From Bin5 sp022827195 (lineage in GTDB: Bacteria > Chloroflexota > Anaerolineae > Caldilineales > Caldilineaceae): 64,000 nucleotides of DNA. Shown in pieces: positions 1-8,335 of the stretch; position 1 is the stretch's first letter, and every line of letters starts with the position of its first letter. Under the pieces are notes generated by a model. The model was not told the DNA's origin, searched no databases, and saw only the letters and a list, made by a program, of their open reading frames with translations. The stretch lies in the NCBI GenBank assembly GCA_965208275.1, contig OZ242331.1, forward strand, positions 1,178,001 through 1,242,000, read 5' to 3'. The translations under genes were made by a program, and so were the position numbers.

Positions 1-1
1 G

Positions 2-322
2 CGCAAGATCGCCGGCTGGTGCGAGACGCATTACATCAAGCTGGTCGTTCACAATCCACTCGGTCCGGTCTCCTCGGCCGCCTGTTTGCAGATGAACATG
101 GCGACGCCGAATTTCGGCGTGCAGGAGCAGCCGCGCAAGCCCGGCGAGACGCTGCCCGAAATCGTGCCGGTCTATCCCCACTGGGAGGACGGCTACATGA
201 CGCCGACCGACCTGCCCGGCCTCGGCATCGAATTCGACCGGGAGGAAGCCGCCCGCAATCCCTACCGAAAGCGGGACATGCCGAGAGTGAGGCGTAAGGA
301 CGGCTCCTTCACAAACTGGTGA
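2..322 (+). CDS. Enolase-superfamily (mandelate racemase/galactonate dehydratase-like) C-terminus, partial
   Basis: Only the last 106 codons are in the window; the 5' part lies upstream. The reading frame is open from base 2 and ends with TGA at 320-322. The segment HNPLGPVSSAA followed by NFGVQEQ is typical of the end of the TIM barrel in mandelate racemase/muconate lactonizing enzymes, where the His acts in acid-base catalysis. Family members dehydrate or racemise sugar acids. The following dehydrogenase gene 55 bp downstream fits a sugar-acid pathway. Exact substrate cannot be read from this fragment. Confidence 0.75.
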   Translation, partial: RKIAGWCETHYIKLVVHNPLGPVSSAACLQMNMATPNFGVQEQPRKPGETLPEIVPVYPHWEDGYMTPTDLPGLGIEFDREEAARNPYRKRDMPRVRRKDGSFTNW

Positions 323-376
323 GCAAACCAGGCAGCCGCGCCGATCTGCCGGCGAGGCCCACAAGGGGCGAGAGAG

Positions 377-1399
377 ATGAAAAAAGCAGCCGTGTTCGGA
401 CGGCAACAGGGGGGCGTCGTGGATGCTCCCGAGCCCAAGGCGTCGGATGAGTGGGTCGTCGTCAAGATCCATTCAGCGCCGATGTGTACCGAGTTCAAAG
501 TCTACATGAGCGGGGACGAGGCCCCCTACCTGGGCCACGAGGCGGCCGGAGAGGTCGTTGCCGTGGCGCAGCCGTGCCGCGTCAAAGTGGGCGACAGGGT
601 GGTGGTAATGCCCCAGACGCCCTGCGGTCGGTGCGAGCTCTGCCTCGAAGGCGAGTACATTCACTGCCAGGACACAACCTCGCCACCCCTGGAATCGGGC
701 GATGAGGAGGGCCGGGCGACGATGGCGCAGTTCATGCTCAAGCAGGACTGGCTGCTGGTCCCCATTCCCGACGGCATCTCCTACGACCACGCGTCGATGG
801 CCTGCTGCGGGCTCGGCCCTACCATTGGCGCGGTGCGGCGGGCCGGGGTTGGACCGGATGATACGCTGCTGATCACCGGGCTTGGGCCGGTCGGCCTGGG
901 CGGCGTCATCAACTGCGCCCATCGCGGGGCAACGGTCATCGGCGTCGACACAAACAAATACCGGGCGTCCGTTGCCCTGGAGCTGGGCGCGACCGCCGTT
1001 ATTGACCCGGCTGCTCCCGATGCGCTGGCAGAGACGCTGGCTCTCACGAGGGACGGCCGCGGCGTCGACCATAGCATCGACTGTTCCGGCGTCGTCGCCG
1101 CGCACCGCCTCTGTATCGACGCAACGCGGCGCAAGGGTACAGTCAGCTTCGTCGGCGAGAGCCGCCAGGAGACGCCAATCACGGTGAGCTCGGACATGAT
1201 TCGAAAGGGGCTCAGCCTGCACGGCTCCTGGCACTACAACATGGCCGATACACCGCAGGTTCTGCGTGTGATTGCGGCCAACCGCGCCAAGCTGGACCGG
1301 CTGATCACCCACAGTTTCCCCCTTGATCGCGTTGCTGAAGCTTGGGAGCTGCAGGCAAGCGGCGAGTGCGGCAAGGTGCTGCTCAAGCCGTGGGCGTAG
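377..1399 (+). CDS. Zinc-dependent medium-chain alcohol/polyol dehydrogenase
   Basis: 340 aa, the usual length for MDR dehydrogenases. An N-terminal GroES-like domain holds GHEAAGEV (catalytic-zinc His-Glu) and the structural zinc cysteines CGRCELCLEGEYIHC at about residues 92-106. A Rossmann domain follows with the NAD(P)-binding GLGPVGLGG near residue 175. The start is supported by the purine-rich GGGGCGAGAGAG just before ATG. It probably oxidises a sugar alcohol or sugar-derived secondary alcohol, similar to threonine/sorbitol dehydrogenases, and likely works with the upstream enolase-family enzyme. Substrate is not determinable. Confidence 0.85.
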   Translation: MKKAAVFGRQQGGVVDAPEPKASDEWVVVKIHSAPMCTEFKVYMSGDEAPYLGHEAAGEVVAVAQPCRVKVGDRVVVMPQTPCGRCELCLEGEYIHCQDTTSPPLESGDEEGRATMAQFMLKQDWLLVPIPDGISYDHASMACCGLGPTIGAVRRAGVGPDDTLLITGLGPVGLGGVINCAHRGATVIGVDTNKYRASVALELGATAVIDPAAPDALAETLALTRDGRGVDHSIDCSGVVAAHRLCIDATRRKGTVSFVGESRQETPITVSSDMIRKGLSLHGSWHYNMADTPQVLRVIAANRAKLDRLITHSFPLDRVAEAWELQASGECGKVLLKPWA

Positions 1400-1453
1400 T
1401 CGTGGAAGAGGTGCGATTCGGTCGTGTTGACATGAAAGGACTAGCATATCCCC

Positions 1454-3613
1454 ATGCGAGACCTGCTCAAACAGTACTTTGGCTATGACGAGTTTCTCCC
1501 GCTGCAGGAAGAGATCATTTCAGGCGTCATGGCTGGAAACGACGCGTTGGTGCTCATGCCGACCGGCGGGGGCAAATCATTGTGCTACCAGCTGCCTGCC
1601 CTGCAACTTGACGGACTGACACTGGTTGTCTCGCCCCTGATCGCGCTGATGAAGGACCAAGTCGACGCGCTGAGAGCAAACGGCATCGAAGCGGCCTTCA
1701 TCAACAGCACGCTCCCATTCGCAGAGATCGATCGCGTACAGGCCCGGGCCCAGCAGGGCATTCTCAAGATCCTTTACGTCGCGCCGGAGAGACTGGCACA
1801 GGAAGGTTTCCGCTACTTTCTTTCCCGTCTCAAAGTCAGCCTTGTCGCCGTAGACGAGGCCCACTGTATCTCTGTGTGGGGGCACGATTTCCGCCCTGAC
1901 TACCGCAAGCTGGGGGAACTTCGTCGCAGTCTCCCCCATGTACCCTTCCTGGCTCTGACCGCGACGGCCACCGAGCGCGTGCGCAAGGACATCGTTGAAC
2001 AGCTGCAGCTGGACCAACCGCAGCAGTTCGTTGCCAGCTTCAACCGTCCTAATCTCAACTATGCCGTTCTCCCCAAGCAAGGGGACACCTTTGATTCGCT
2101 GGTGGATCTGCTCCAGAAGCACAAGGGCGAGTCCGCCATCATCTATTGCATTTCGCGTAGCGATACCGAAAGTCTGTCGGTCCGATTGCGCAAAAACGGC
2201 TTCGACGCTCAGCCGTACCATGCCGGCCTGGACAGCAAGGTTCGGCGCGCGACGCAAGAACGCTTCATTTGCGACGAGCTCTCGATCGTCGTCGCGACCA
2301 TCGCCTTTGGCATGGGCATTGACAAGCCGAATATCCGGGTGCTGGTCCACTATGATCTGCCCAAGTCGCTCGAAGGCTACTACCAGGAGACTGGCCGCGC
2401 GGGACGTGATGGGTTGCCCAGCGAGTGCGTCCTCTATTACACCTATGGGGACACGGACAGGCAAAGGTTTTTCATCGACCAGTTGGAGGACGAGGCGGAA
2501 CGGGCCAACGCCCGAGAGAAACTGGCGCAGATTGTCGAATTTTGCCAGCTTCAAGCATGTAGGCGAAAACACATCCTTCGTTACTTTGGAGAGAATTGGC
2601 ACGAGGAAAGCTGCGGCGGCTGTGATTTCTGCCTGACGCCGAGGGAGGAGTTCGACGCAACCGTTATCGCCCAGAAGATCCTGTCGGCGGTGATCCGCAC
2701 CGGTGAACGCTTCGGCGTCAACCATGTTTGCGCCGTGCTGCGGGGTGGCAACACGAAAGGCATCCGGCAGTGGCAACACAGCGAACTCAGCGTCTATGGC
2801 ATCGTCAGAGACCTCTCTAACGCTGAAATCAAGGAGATCTTCGGTCTTTTGGTTGCCGAAGGTCTGCTCTACAAGAACAGCAGGGCGTTACCGACGTTTG
2901 GCGTAACCGAAAGGGGCAGGAGCTTTTTGAGCGAGCGCGAGACGTTGACGCTGGCCAGACCCAGGCGCGAGGGGGAGAAGGCGTCAAGCGCCAGCCGCGC
3001 GGCGCTCGACTATGATCAGCTGTTGTTCGGCGCGTTGCGAGAGCTGCGACGCCGGCTGGCCGCAGAAAGGAACGTGCCCCCATATGTCATTTTCGGCGAT
3101 GCCACGCTTCAGGAGATGGCATTTTACCTGCCTCAGAGCCGTCAGAGCCTCTCCAACATCAGGGGCGTGGGCGCGGCGAAACTCGAACAGTATGCCGAAA
3201 CGTTTCTGCCGGTCGTTCAAGAGCATGCCCGCGCGCACCACCTAGAGGAGCGCGAGATTCGACCGCAAAGTAACAAGAGGAGCCGGGCGGCGGTACGTGC
3301 GGGTTCGACCTACGAACAGACTATGCAGTTGTTGCAGCAAGGGATGACGATCGCGCAGGTCGCGCAAGAGCGGGGTCTGGCCAGAAGCACGATTGAAAGA
3401 CACCTGGAGCGACTGATTCGTGCGGGCGCGCAGATTGACCTTCGACCTCTCATGCCGCCGAGGGAGCGGTTCGAGAATATCAGGAAGGCTTTCGAGCAAT
3501 CGGGAGGCACGCTTCTGTCGCCCGTCAAGGAGACTCTTGGCGAGGAATACTCCTTTGACGAGATCAGGCTGGTTTGGATGTATCTTAACCAGCTGTCTGA
3601 GAAGACACAGTAG
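1454..3613 (+). CDS. recQ: ATP-dependent DNA helicase RecQ
   Basis: 719 aa. A 3'-5' superfamily 2 helicase for recombination and fork repair. Walker A MPTGGGKS is at residues 35-42 and the DEAH box at 134-137. The helicase C domain contains the QETGRAGRDG motif. The RecQ-Ct zinc site is CRRKHILRYFGE followed by CGGCDFC, then a winged helix. An HRDC domain (LPQSRQSLSNIRGVGAAKL) follows. After it comes an HTH_40-like tail (MTIAQVAQERGLARSTIERHL) also seen in Bacteroidetes/Firmicutes RecQ. It begins 54 bp after the dehydrogenase stop and may be transcribed separately. Confidence 0.97.
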   Translation: MRDLLKQYFGYDEFLPLQEEIISGVMAGNDALVLMPTGGGKSLCYQLPALQLDGLTLVVSPLIALMKDQVDALRANGIEAAFINSTLPFAEIDRVQARAQQGILKILYVAPERLAQEGFRYFLSRLKVSLVAVDEAHCISVWGHDFRPDYRKLGELRRSLPHVPFLALTATATERVRKDIVEQLQLDQPQQFVASFNRPNLNYAVLPKQGDTFDSLVDLLQKHKGESAIIYCISRSDTESLSVRLRKNGFDAQPYHAGLDSKVRRATQERFICDELSIVVATIAFGMGIDKPNIRVLVHYDLPKSLEGYYQETGRAGRDGLPSECVLYYTYGDTDRQRFFIDQLEDEAERANAREKLAQIVEFCQLQACRRKHILRYFGENWHEESCGGCDFCLTPREEFDATVIAQKILSAVIRTGERFGVNHVCAVLRGGNTKGIRQWQHSELSVYGIVRDLSNAEIKEIFGLLVAEGLLYKNSRALPTFGVTERGRSFLSERETLTLARPRREGEKASSASRAALDYDQLLFGALRELRRRLAAERNVPPYVIFGDATLQEMAFYLPQSRQSLSNIRGVGAAKLEQYAETFLPVVQEHARAHHLEEREIRPQSNKRSRAAVRAGSTYEQTMQLLQQGMTIAQVAQERGLARSTIERHLERLIRAGAQIDLRPLMPPRERFENIRKAFEQSGGTLLSPVKETLGEEYSFDEIRLVWMYLNQLSEKTQ

Positions 3614-3661
3614 CCCGCTAATGATACTTGTCCAGCGAAGGGCCCTCGAGGTCCGTCTGAC

Positions 3662-4696
3662 ATGACCTACAAATGCGCTATCGTCGGCGTCAGCGGCGGG
3701 CGCGCCAACGGCCATGCCGCCGCCTATGCACACATCCCGCGCGGAAGACTGGCCTGCATCGCCACGCGCAATCGCGACAACCTGGACGCATTCGGCGAAC
3801 GCTGGTCGGTGGACAGCCGCTTTACCGATTACCGCGATATGTTCGTGCGCGAAAAGCCGGACTTGGTGCACGTAAACACGCCGCCCGACGTACGCCTGGA
3901 GGTGATGGAGGCCGCCGAGGCCGCCGGGGTCGGCGCGCTGATCATTGAGAAGCCGCTCGCGATCCAGGCCGAGGACTACCTGGCGATATTGGAGTTCTCG
4001 CGCCGCTGCAGGCTGAAGGTAGCCATCAACCATCAGCTCCACTTCCATCCGCGGCGCAAGCACCTGCAGGAACTGGTCGGCGAGGGCGCTATCGGCGAGC
4101 CGCGCTTCATCGACGCCAGCGCGCGCATGAACATGGCTTACCAGGGCACCCATGTCCTGCAATCCATCGCCGCCTTTCACCCGTTGGGCGTGCCGAGCGC
4201 CGTTTTCGCCCAGGTTTCCGGTCCCAACGGCTTGCAGGCGAGCCGGCGCAACCACTACGCGCCCGACGCGACCGCGGCGACGATCCGCTACGAGGATGGC
4301 GTCAGCGCGTTGCTGCGCTGCGGCACAAACGGCGCCTACGTGCTGGCCGGCGATGAACGGGTCAACGTCCATAAGCAGCTGACCGTCTTCGGCACCGAAG
4401 GCCATGTCCACTGGAGCATGTGGGGCTGGGAGACGCTGGTGCGGGGCCGGCGCGAGCGCGGGGACCACAACTATCCCGACGAGGACATTCTGGGCCAGGC
4501 GGCGATGACCGAAGCTGCCTTCGACTGGCTGGAGGACGATAGCCAGCTGCATCCGCTCAATCTCGACGCGGCGCTGCGCGACTTTCACATTGTTCTCAAG
4601 GCCTACATGAGCGCGTTGCAGCGCAAGGAGGAGACGCTCGCGAGCGAGCTGCAGCCTGGCCTGATCGATGCGCTGCGCAAGGCGTTGTCGGGCTAA
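3662..4696 (+). CDS. Gfo/Idh/MocA-family NAD(P)-dependent oxidoreductase
   Basis: 344 aa. The N-terminal Rossmann fold starts at once with CAIVGVSGGRANGHAAAYAHI, and the family EKPL motif with the conserved Lys follows near residue 98. The C-terminal alpha/beta domain carries the HHQLHFHPRRKH-type segment. Members oxidise or reduce sugars, inositols or sugar acids. It lies 48 bp after recQ and converges on the minus-strand hydroxyacid dehydrogenase. Substrate is unknown; neighbouring sugar-acid enzymes suggest carbohydrate catabolism. Confidence 0.88.
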   Translation: MTYKCAIVGVSGGRANGHAAAYAHIPRGRLACIATRNRDNLDAFGERWSVDSRFTDYRDMFVREKPDLVHVNTPPDVRLEVMEAAEAAGVGALIIEKPLAIQAEDYLAILEFSRRCRLKVAINHQLHFHPRRKHLQELVGEGAIGEPRFIDASARMNMAYQGTHVLQSIAAFHPLGVPSAVFAQVSGPNGLQASRRNHYAPDATAATIRYEDGVSALLRCGTNGAYVLAGDERVNVHKQLTVFGTEGHVHWSMWGWETLVRGRRERGDHNYPDEDILGQAAMTEAAFDWLEDDSQLHPLNLDAALRDFHIVLKAYMSALQRKEETLASELQPGLIDALRKALSG

Positions 4697-4731
4697 GCCA
4701 GGATCTGACTTTGTTGAGTGGGCATGCTCTG

Positions 4732-5775
4732 TTACCGGGTCCGGCGGCCCTTGACGCGCGTGCTGGCGTACCGCAGCGCCAGCTCCGGCTCAGCCCGCTG
4801 CATGCGCAGCGGCGGCATGCCCTTGCCTATCGCCTCCAGGTCGTCCAACACCATTTCGCCGATCTCCCACAGCGCCTCCTTCACCGAGCCGGCGCGATGC
4901 GCCGATAGTACCACGTTGGGGGCGTTGCGGATCGGATGGGCCGGGTCGAGCGGCTCTTGAGGGAAGACGTCGATTGCGGCGTGGAACCTGCTCGCCTGCA
5001 AGAGTTCGGTCAGGGCGTCGAAATCAACCAGGTGGGCGCGGCTGATGAGGACCAGCGCCGCGTCCGGGCGGATCTTTTCCAGCAGGGAGCGGTCGAGCAA
5101 GGACCGGTTCTCATGCGACGGTACCGCCAGCACGAAGATCACCTGCGACGTTGAGACCAGCTCCTCCAGCGGGAGCGGCGTGACGCCTTGGCGCCGCAGG
5201 TAGCGCTCGCCAAGCCAGGCGTCGTAGGCGGCAACGCGGCAGCCGAACGGCTTGAGCAGCGCATGCAAACAGCGCGCCAGCCCGCCGTACCCGATCAGGC
5301 CGACCTGCTTTTCGTATAGAGTGAACGTCCCGACGTTGCCGGCGTGCAGATAGGCTTCGTTCCCCTTTTGCATCGCCGCGTGCCCGTCGACAATCCCGCG
5401 TCCGCACGCGATCGCCATGCCCAGAGCCATCTCTGCGACTTGGCGGCCAAACGCCGGCGCGGCCGAAAGGACCCGGATCCCGTTGCGAAAACAGTACGCA
5501 TAGTCAAGACGGGAAGGGAACGCGCCTGACACGGACAGAATCGCGCGCAGCTTCTCCAATTGCGGCAGTACGTTGCCGTAGCGCCATTCCGAGCAGACCA
5601 CGGCGTCCGCGCCGGCGAGGGCATCGACGGCGCTGTCCAGCGGCATCGGTTCCGACTTCCCCCAGACGACGTCGACGACTTCGGGCAGGCGGTGCAGGTC
5701 CTCCGGAGAAAAGATCTCGTCCATTCTGCGAAAGGAAGGGTCCACGAGCACTCTTGGCTTGCCGGGCATTTTCAT
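4732..5775 (-). CDS. D-isomer-specific 2-hydroxyacid dehydrogenase
   Basis: 347 aa. The NAD-binding motif GLIGYGGLARCL lies near the middle and is followed about 20 residues later by the Asp (VAAYD) that selects NAD. The catalytic Arg of LVLISRAHLVD, the Glu of IDVFPQEPLDPAHP and the His of LSAHRAG complete the family signature. It reduces 2-keto acids or oxidises D-2-hydroxyacids. The gene converges on the Gfo/Idh/MocA gene with 35 bp between stops. A purine stretch (GGAGG) lies just before the ATG on the minus strand. Confidence 0.9.
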   Translation of the reverse strand: MKMPGKPRVLVDPSFRRMDEIFSPEDLHRLPEVVDVVWGKSEPMPLDSAVDALAGADAVVCSEWRYGNVLPQLEKLRAILSVSGAFPSRLDYAYCFRNGIRVLSAAPAFGRQVAEMALGMAIACGRGIVDGHAAMQKGNEAYLHAGNVGTFTLYEKQVGLIGYGGLARCLHALLKPFGCRVAAYDAWLGERYLRRQGVTPLPLEELVSTSQVIFVLAVPSHENRSLLDRSLLEKIRPDAALVLISRAHLVDFDALTELLQASRFHAAIDVFPQEPLDPAHPIRNAPNVVLSAHRAGSVKEALWEIGEMVLDDLEAIGKGMPPLRMQRAEPELALRYASTRVKGRRTR

Positions 5776-6092
5776 TCCTCCGTGAGCGGGCCGGCTCTCG
5801 CGATTGGCGTCTTTTCCGAGATCCGGCCTTTTGTTTCACTTGATCTGTACCGCGGTGCCGACTAGAATAGTTTGCATTGCTCAATCCAATCGTACAAACG
5901 GCACGGCCCTATCCCAAACGCAATTCAGATTTCGTATAGAAAGTGAAAGATTTTTGATCCGCGCCTTCGCGGGAATCAGATCCGTCCGGGGCTCGTTGGT
6001 CCCATGAGTCCGCGTCTGCGAACACGTGCAGGCGGCGAAAGTCATGGGGCGCCCTACCCGGCAAGCCAGCTCCAATCTCACAGGGTGAACCC
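5776..6092. other. Divergent intergenic region with a short hairpin
   Basis: 317 bp between divergent genes (minus-strand hydroxyacid dehydrogenase and plus-strand Nudix). It must contain both promoters, but no strong -35/-10 pair was recognised. A perfect 5-bp stem CCGCG-CCTT-CGCGG lies at 5959-5972, preceded by a T-run. The T-run is on the wrong side for a terminator in either direction, so a dispersed intergenic repeat is more likely. No credible coding frame was seen. Confidence 0.5.
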
Positions 6093-6848
6093 ATGAACAT
6101 TCTGCCGCACGCCGTCAACCGCTTCAACGGGATCGAAATCAATACCGATGAACTGCCCTATGATGCCGCAGTCTTTGAGCAGGACCTTTCCGCCTCGCTG
6201 GTCAAATGGGTCCAGGATGCGCGCTTCCTGGTCTGGCTGCATCTGCCCATTGAACGGGCTGCGCTTGTCCCGATCGCGACTGCGGCCGGATTTGTCTTTC
6301 ACCACACCGAGCCCAACTATTTGCTGCTTGTACGCAAGCTGCAGGAAGACACACTGGTCCCCGGATACGCCACCCACTACATTGGCGCCGGAGGCGTCGT
6401 CATCAACGACCGGCGCGAGCTGCTGGTCGTTTCCGAGCGGCACCGCGGTTCGGCGCGTCCCTACTACAAGCTGCCAGGAGGCGCGCTCCATCCCGGCGAA
6501 CACCTGGCGACGGCGGTAATCCGCGAGGTCTACGAAGAGACCGGAGTCGAGACCGAGTTCGAGGCCGTCGTCTGCTGGCGCCACTGGCACGGCTACCGCT
6601 ACGGCAAGTCGGACATCTACTTCATCTGCCGTCTATCGCCGTTGACGGAAAGGATCGAGCGCGACGACTGGGAGATCGACGAGTGCCTGTGGATGCCGGT
6701 TGACGAGTACCTGCAGCACGAGCTTGTAGGGGACTTCAACCGAGCCATCGTCGAGGCCGCCATCAAGACGCCCGGCCTCAAAAACCTGTGGATGGACGGC
6801 TACGACGACCCGACCAAGCGGGAGTTTTACTGGCCTGATTCCGAATAG
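6093..6848 (+). CDS. Nudix hydrolase with N-terminal pre-Nudix domain (NUDT6-like)
   Basis: 251 aa. The Nudix box begins at G130 (GALHPGE, then REVYEETGV at residues 144-152) and matches Gx5Ex7REUxEExGU exactly, so the Mg2+ site is intact. The first ~95 residues resemble the pre-Nudix domain of NUDT6-type proteins (KWVQDARFLVWLHLPIE). The enzyme should hydrolyse a nucleoside diphosphate linked to another group; the particular substrate cannot be predicted. Transcribed away from the hydroxyacid dehydrogenase. The sequence before the ATG (AGGGTGAACCC) gives a weak ribosome site. Confidence 0.92.
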   Translation: MNILPHAVNRFNGIEINTDELPYDAAVFEQDLSASLVKWVQDARFLVWLHLPIERAALVPIATAAGFVFHHTEPNYLLLVRKLQEDTLVPGYATHYIGAGGVVINDRRELLVVSERHRGSARPYYKLPGGALHPGEHLATAVIREVYEETGVETEFEAVVCWRHWHGYRYGKSDIYFICRLSPLTERIERDDWEIDECLWMPVDEYLQHELVGDFNRAIVEAAIKTPGLKNLWMDGYDDPTKREFYWPDSE

Positions 6849-7059
6849 CCGACGCCAGCAGACGGTATCTTCCGCGTGATCCTACGAAAACGAGAGTGAT
6901 CAGCAGACATGGATATTGCGTATGGCGGCGGCAGACGCAAGGTGTTCAGTTTTCGTTGGGCCGAAAGAGTTCCACTAAGGCACTCGCTCGCACAACGTAT
7001 TGCAGCTTCACCCTAGCGGGACCCTCTTCGATTGAGTTTCGGCCGCGTGTTCCCGCGTA

Positions 7060-8242
7060 GTGACTATTTTCTGGCCGACTGGCCCGTACCCCGACGCCGG
7101 CGAACAGGCCGACCCCGTCGCAGTTAAGGACTGCGAATTCCCTTTCGGCAACGGAGACTCCCTGGCGGGTGAAGCCTCGCTCAGCTGGCATGCAGAGATC
7201 CCAATTGGCGACTTGGAGGGTGCCGAAGTCGATGTCTCAGTGCTTCGGGCACGCGTTTCGGCCCTTGCACTGATCGAACAGGGTATCTCCGGGCGGATTC
7301 CGCCGGAACTGGGCAGCATCCTCGTGCTGAAAGAGCTGGATCTTTCCCATCACGAATTAACCGGCGAGATACCCACCGAACTGGGGAGGATATCCATGCT
7401 GGTCGGCCTGCAAATCGGCTAAAGCCGCCCGACAGGGAACATCCCTCATGAAGTTGGGCCAACTCTCGAGTCTCCTGGGCCTGTGCATCTTCCAGAATCC
7501 CCTGGAAGGAGGCATGCCGTCAGAGTTGGCCCCTCTTCCAAACTCGCGCCGTTTCGGGTTGTCCTCCAACCGGCTGACAAGCGACAATTCTCCTGATCTG
7601 GGCAGATTCTCAAGGCTCCGCCAATGAGGCTCTCGGGCAAAACCGCTGGCAGGCGAGATTCCTGCAGAGCAGGTCGGTCTCCGCTGGCTCTGCGAATTGC
7701 GTCTTTCCGCCAACAATCTGGAAGGAGAGATTCGAGCGGATTTGGGCCCCTTGTCACGTCTCGGCACGTTTTTCGTTTCCGGCAATCGATTGGGTCGGTG
7801 CATTCCTGAGAACTGGCGTAGAATCCATATGAATGATCTCTCGGACACAGGAGTTCCCTCCTGCAACCGTCAGGCCCCTTGTTCCAACGGCGTTGCCGTT
7901 GAAAGTCCGGCGCAAAACGGCGGGCTGTTCTTCGACTGCGCCCTGCTTTTGGATTTCCGGGGCACGCTGGTGGGCTGTGGCTCGCAGAGCTGGTGCGAAG
8001 ATCTCTCAATCTGCGGGCCGAAAGGCCAGATTCCGGCCAGGCTGGCGGTCGTGGACCGCTTGCAGACTTTATGCCTCTCTTGGAATCAACTAGGGGGAGG
8101 TTTTCCGAGCTGTCTGCGCGGGCACGATGGACTATGGGAGCAACTTCTTGAATGGAACCGGCTGTGGGGATGTAAGCCGTCGCCTTGGCGAACACTTCAA
8201 GATAGCGATCCAGCCGAGACGAGGCTACCACTTTGCCAGTAG
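7060..8242 (+). pseudogene. Plant-type leucine-rich-repeat protein, degenerate pseudogene
   Basis: Repeats of the type LxGxIPxELGxL are visible but broken across two frames. Frame 1 (to the TAA at 7420-7422) encodes ISGRIPPELGS and LTGEIPTELGR. From about 7448 the series continues in frame 2 (LGQLSSL, MPSELAPL, SSNRLTS), is cut by TGA at 7625-7627, then resumes (LAGEIPAE, NNLEGEIRADLG) to TAG-type closure at 8240-8242. NRLGRCIPENW and the Cys-rich CNRQAPC resemble the end of one LRR block and start of the next in secreted bacterial LRR proteins. At least one frameshift and one nonsense codon are present and no signal peptide was seen, so it is a remnant. The boundaries are approximate. Confidence 0.75.
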
Positions 8243-8335
8243 GGTATCCTTGCGTTTTTTGGCCGCCATTTATAGGGTTGCAAAACAGTGCCCTCCCATT
8301 CCTGGAAGGCGCCGCACTCTAGCGGGAAGAAGCCA

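Noticed and set aside
473..1447. 324-codon minus-strand frame over the zinc dehydrogenase gene
   Set aside because: It is antisense to a gene with complete family motifs and shows no domain similarity of its own.
1427..1450. TTGACA before recQ as a promoter
   Set aside because: A -10 at normal spacing would fall on the start codon region.
3242..4588. 448-codon minus-strand frame
   Set aside because: Antisense to recQ and the Gfo/Idh/MocA gene; long antisense frames are expected at this GC content.
5956..5977. Hairpin as a terminator
   Set aside because: The T-run is on the 5' side on the plus strand and would be an A-run on the minus strand, so neither direction fits.
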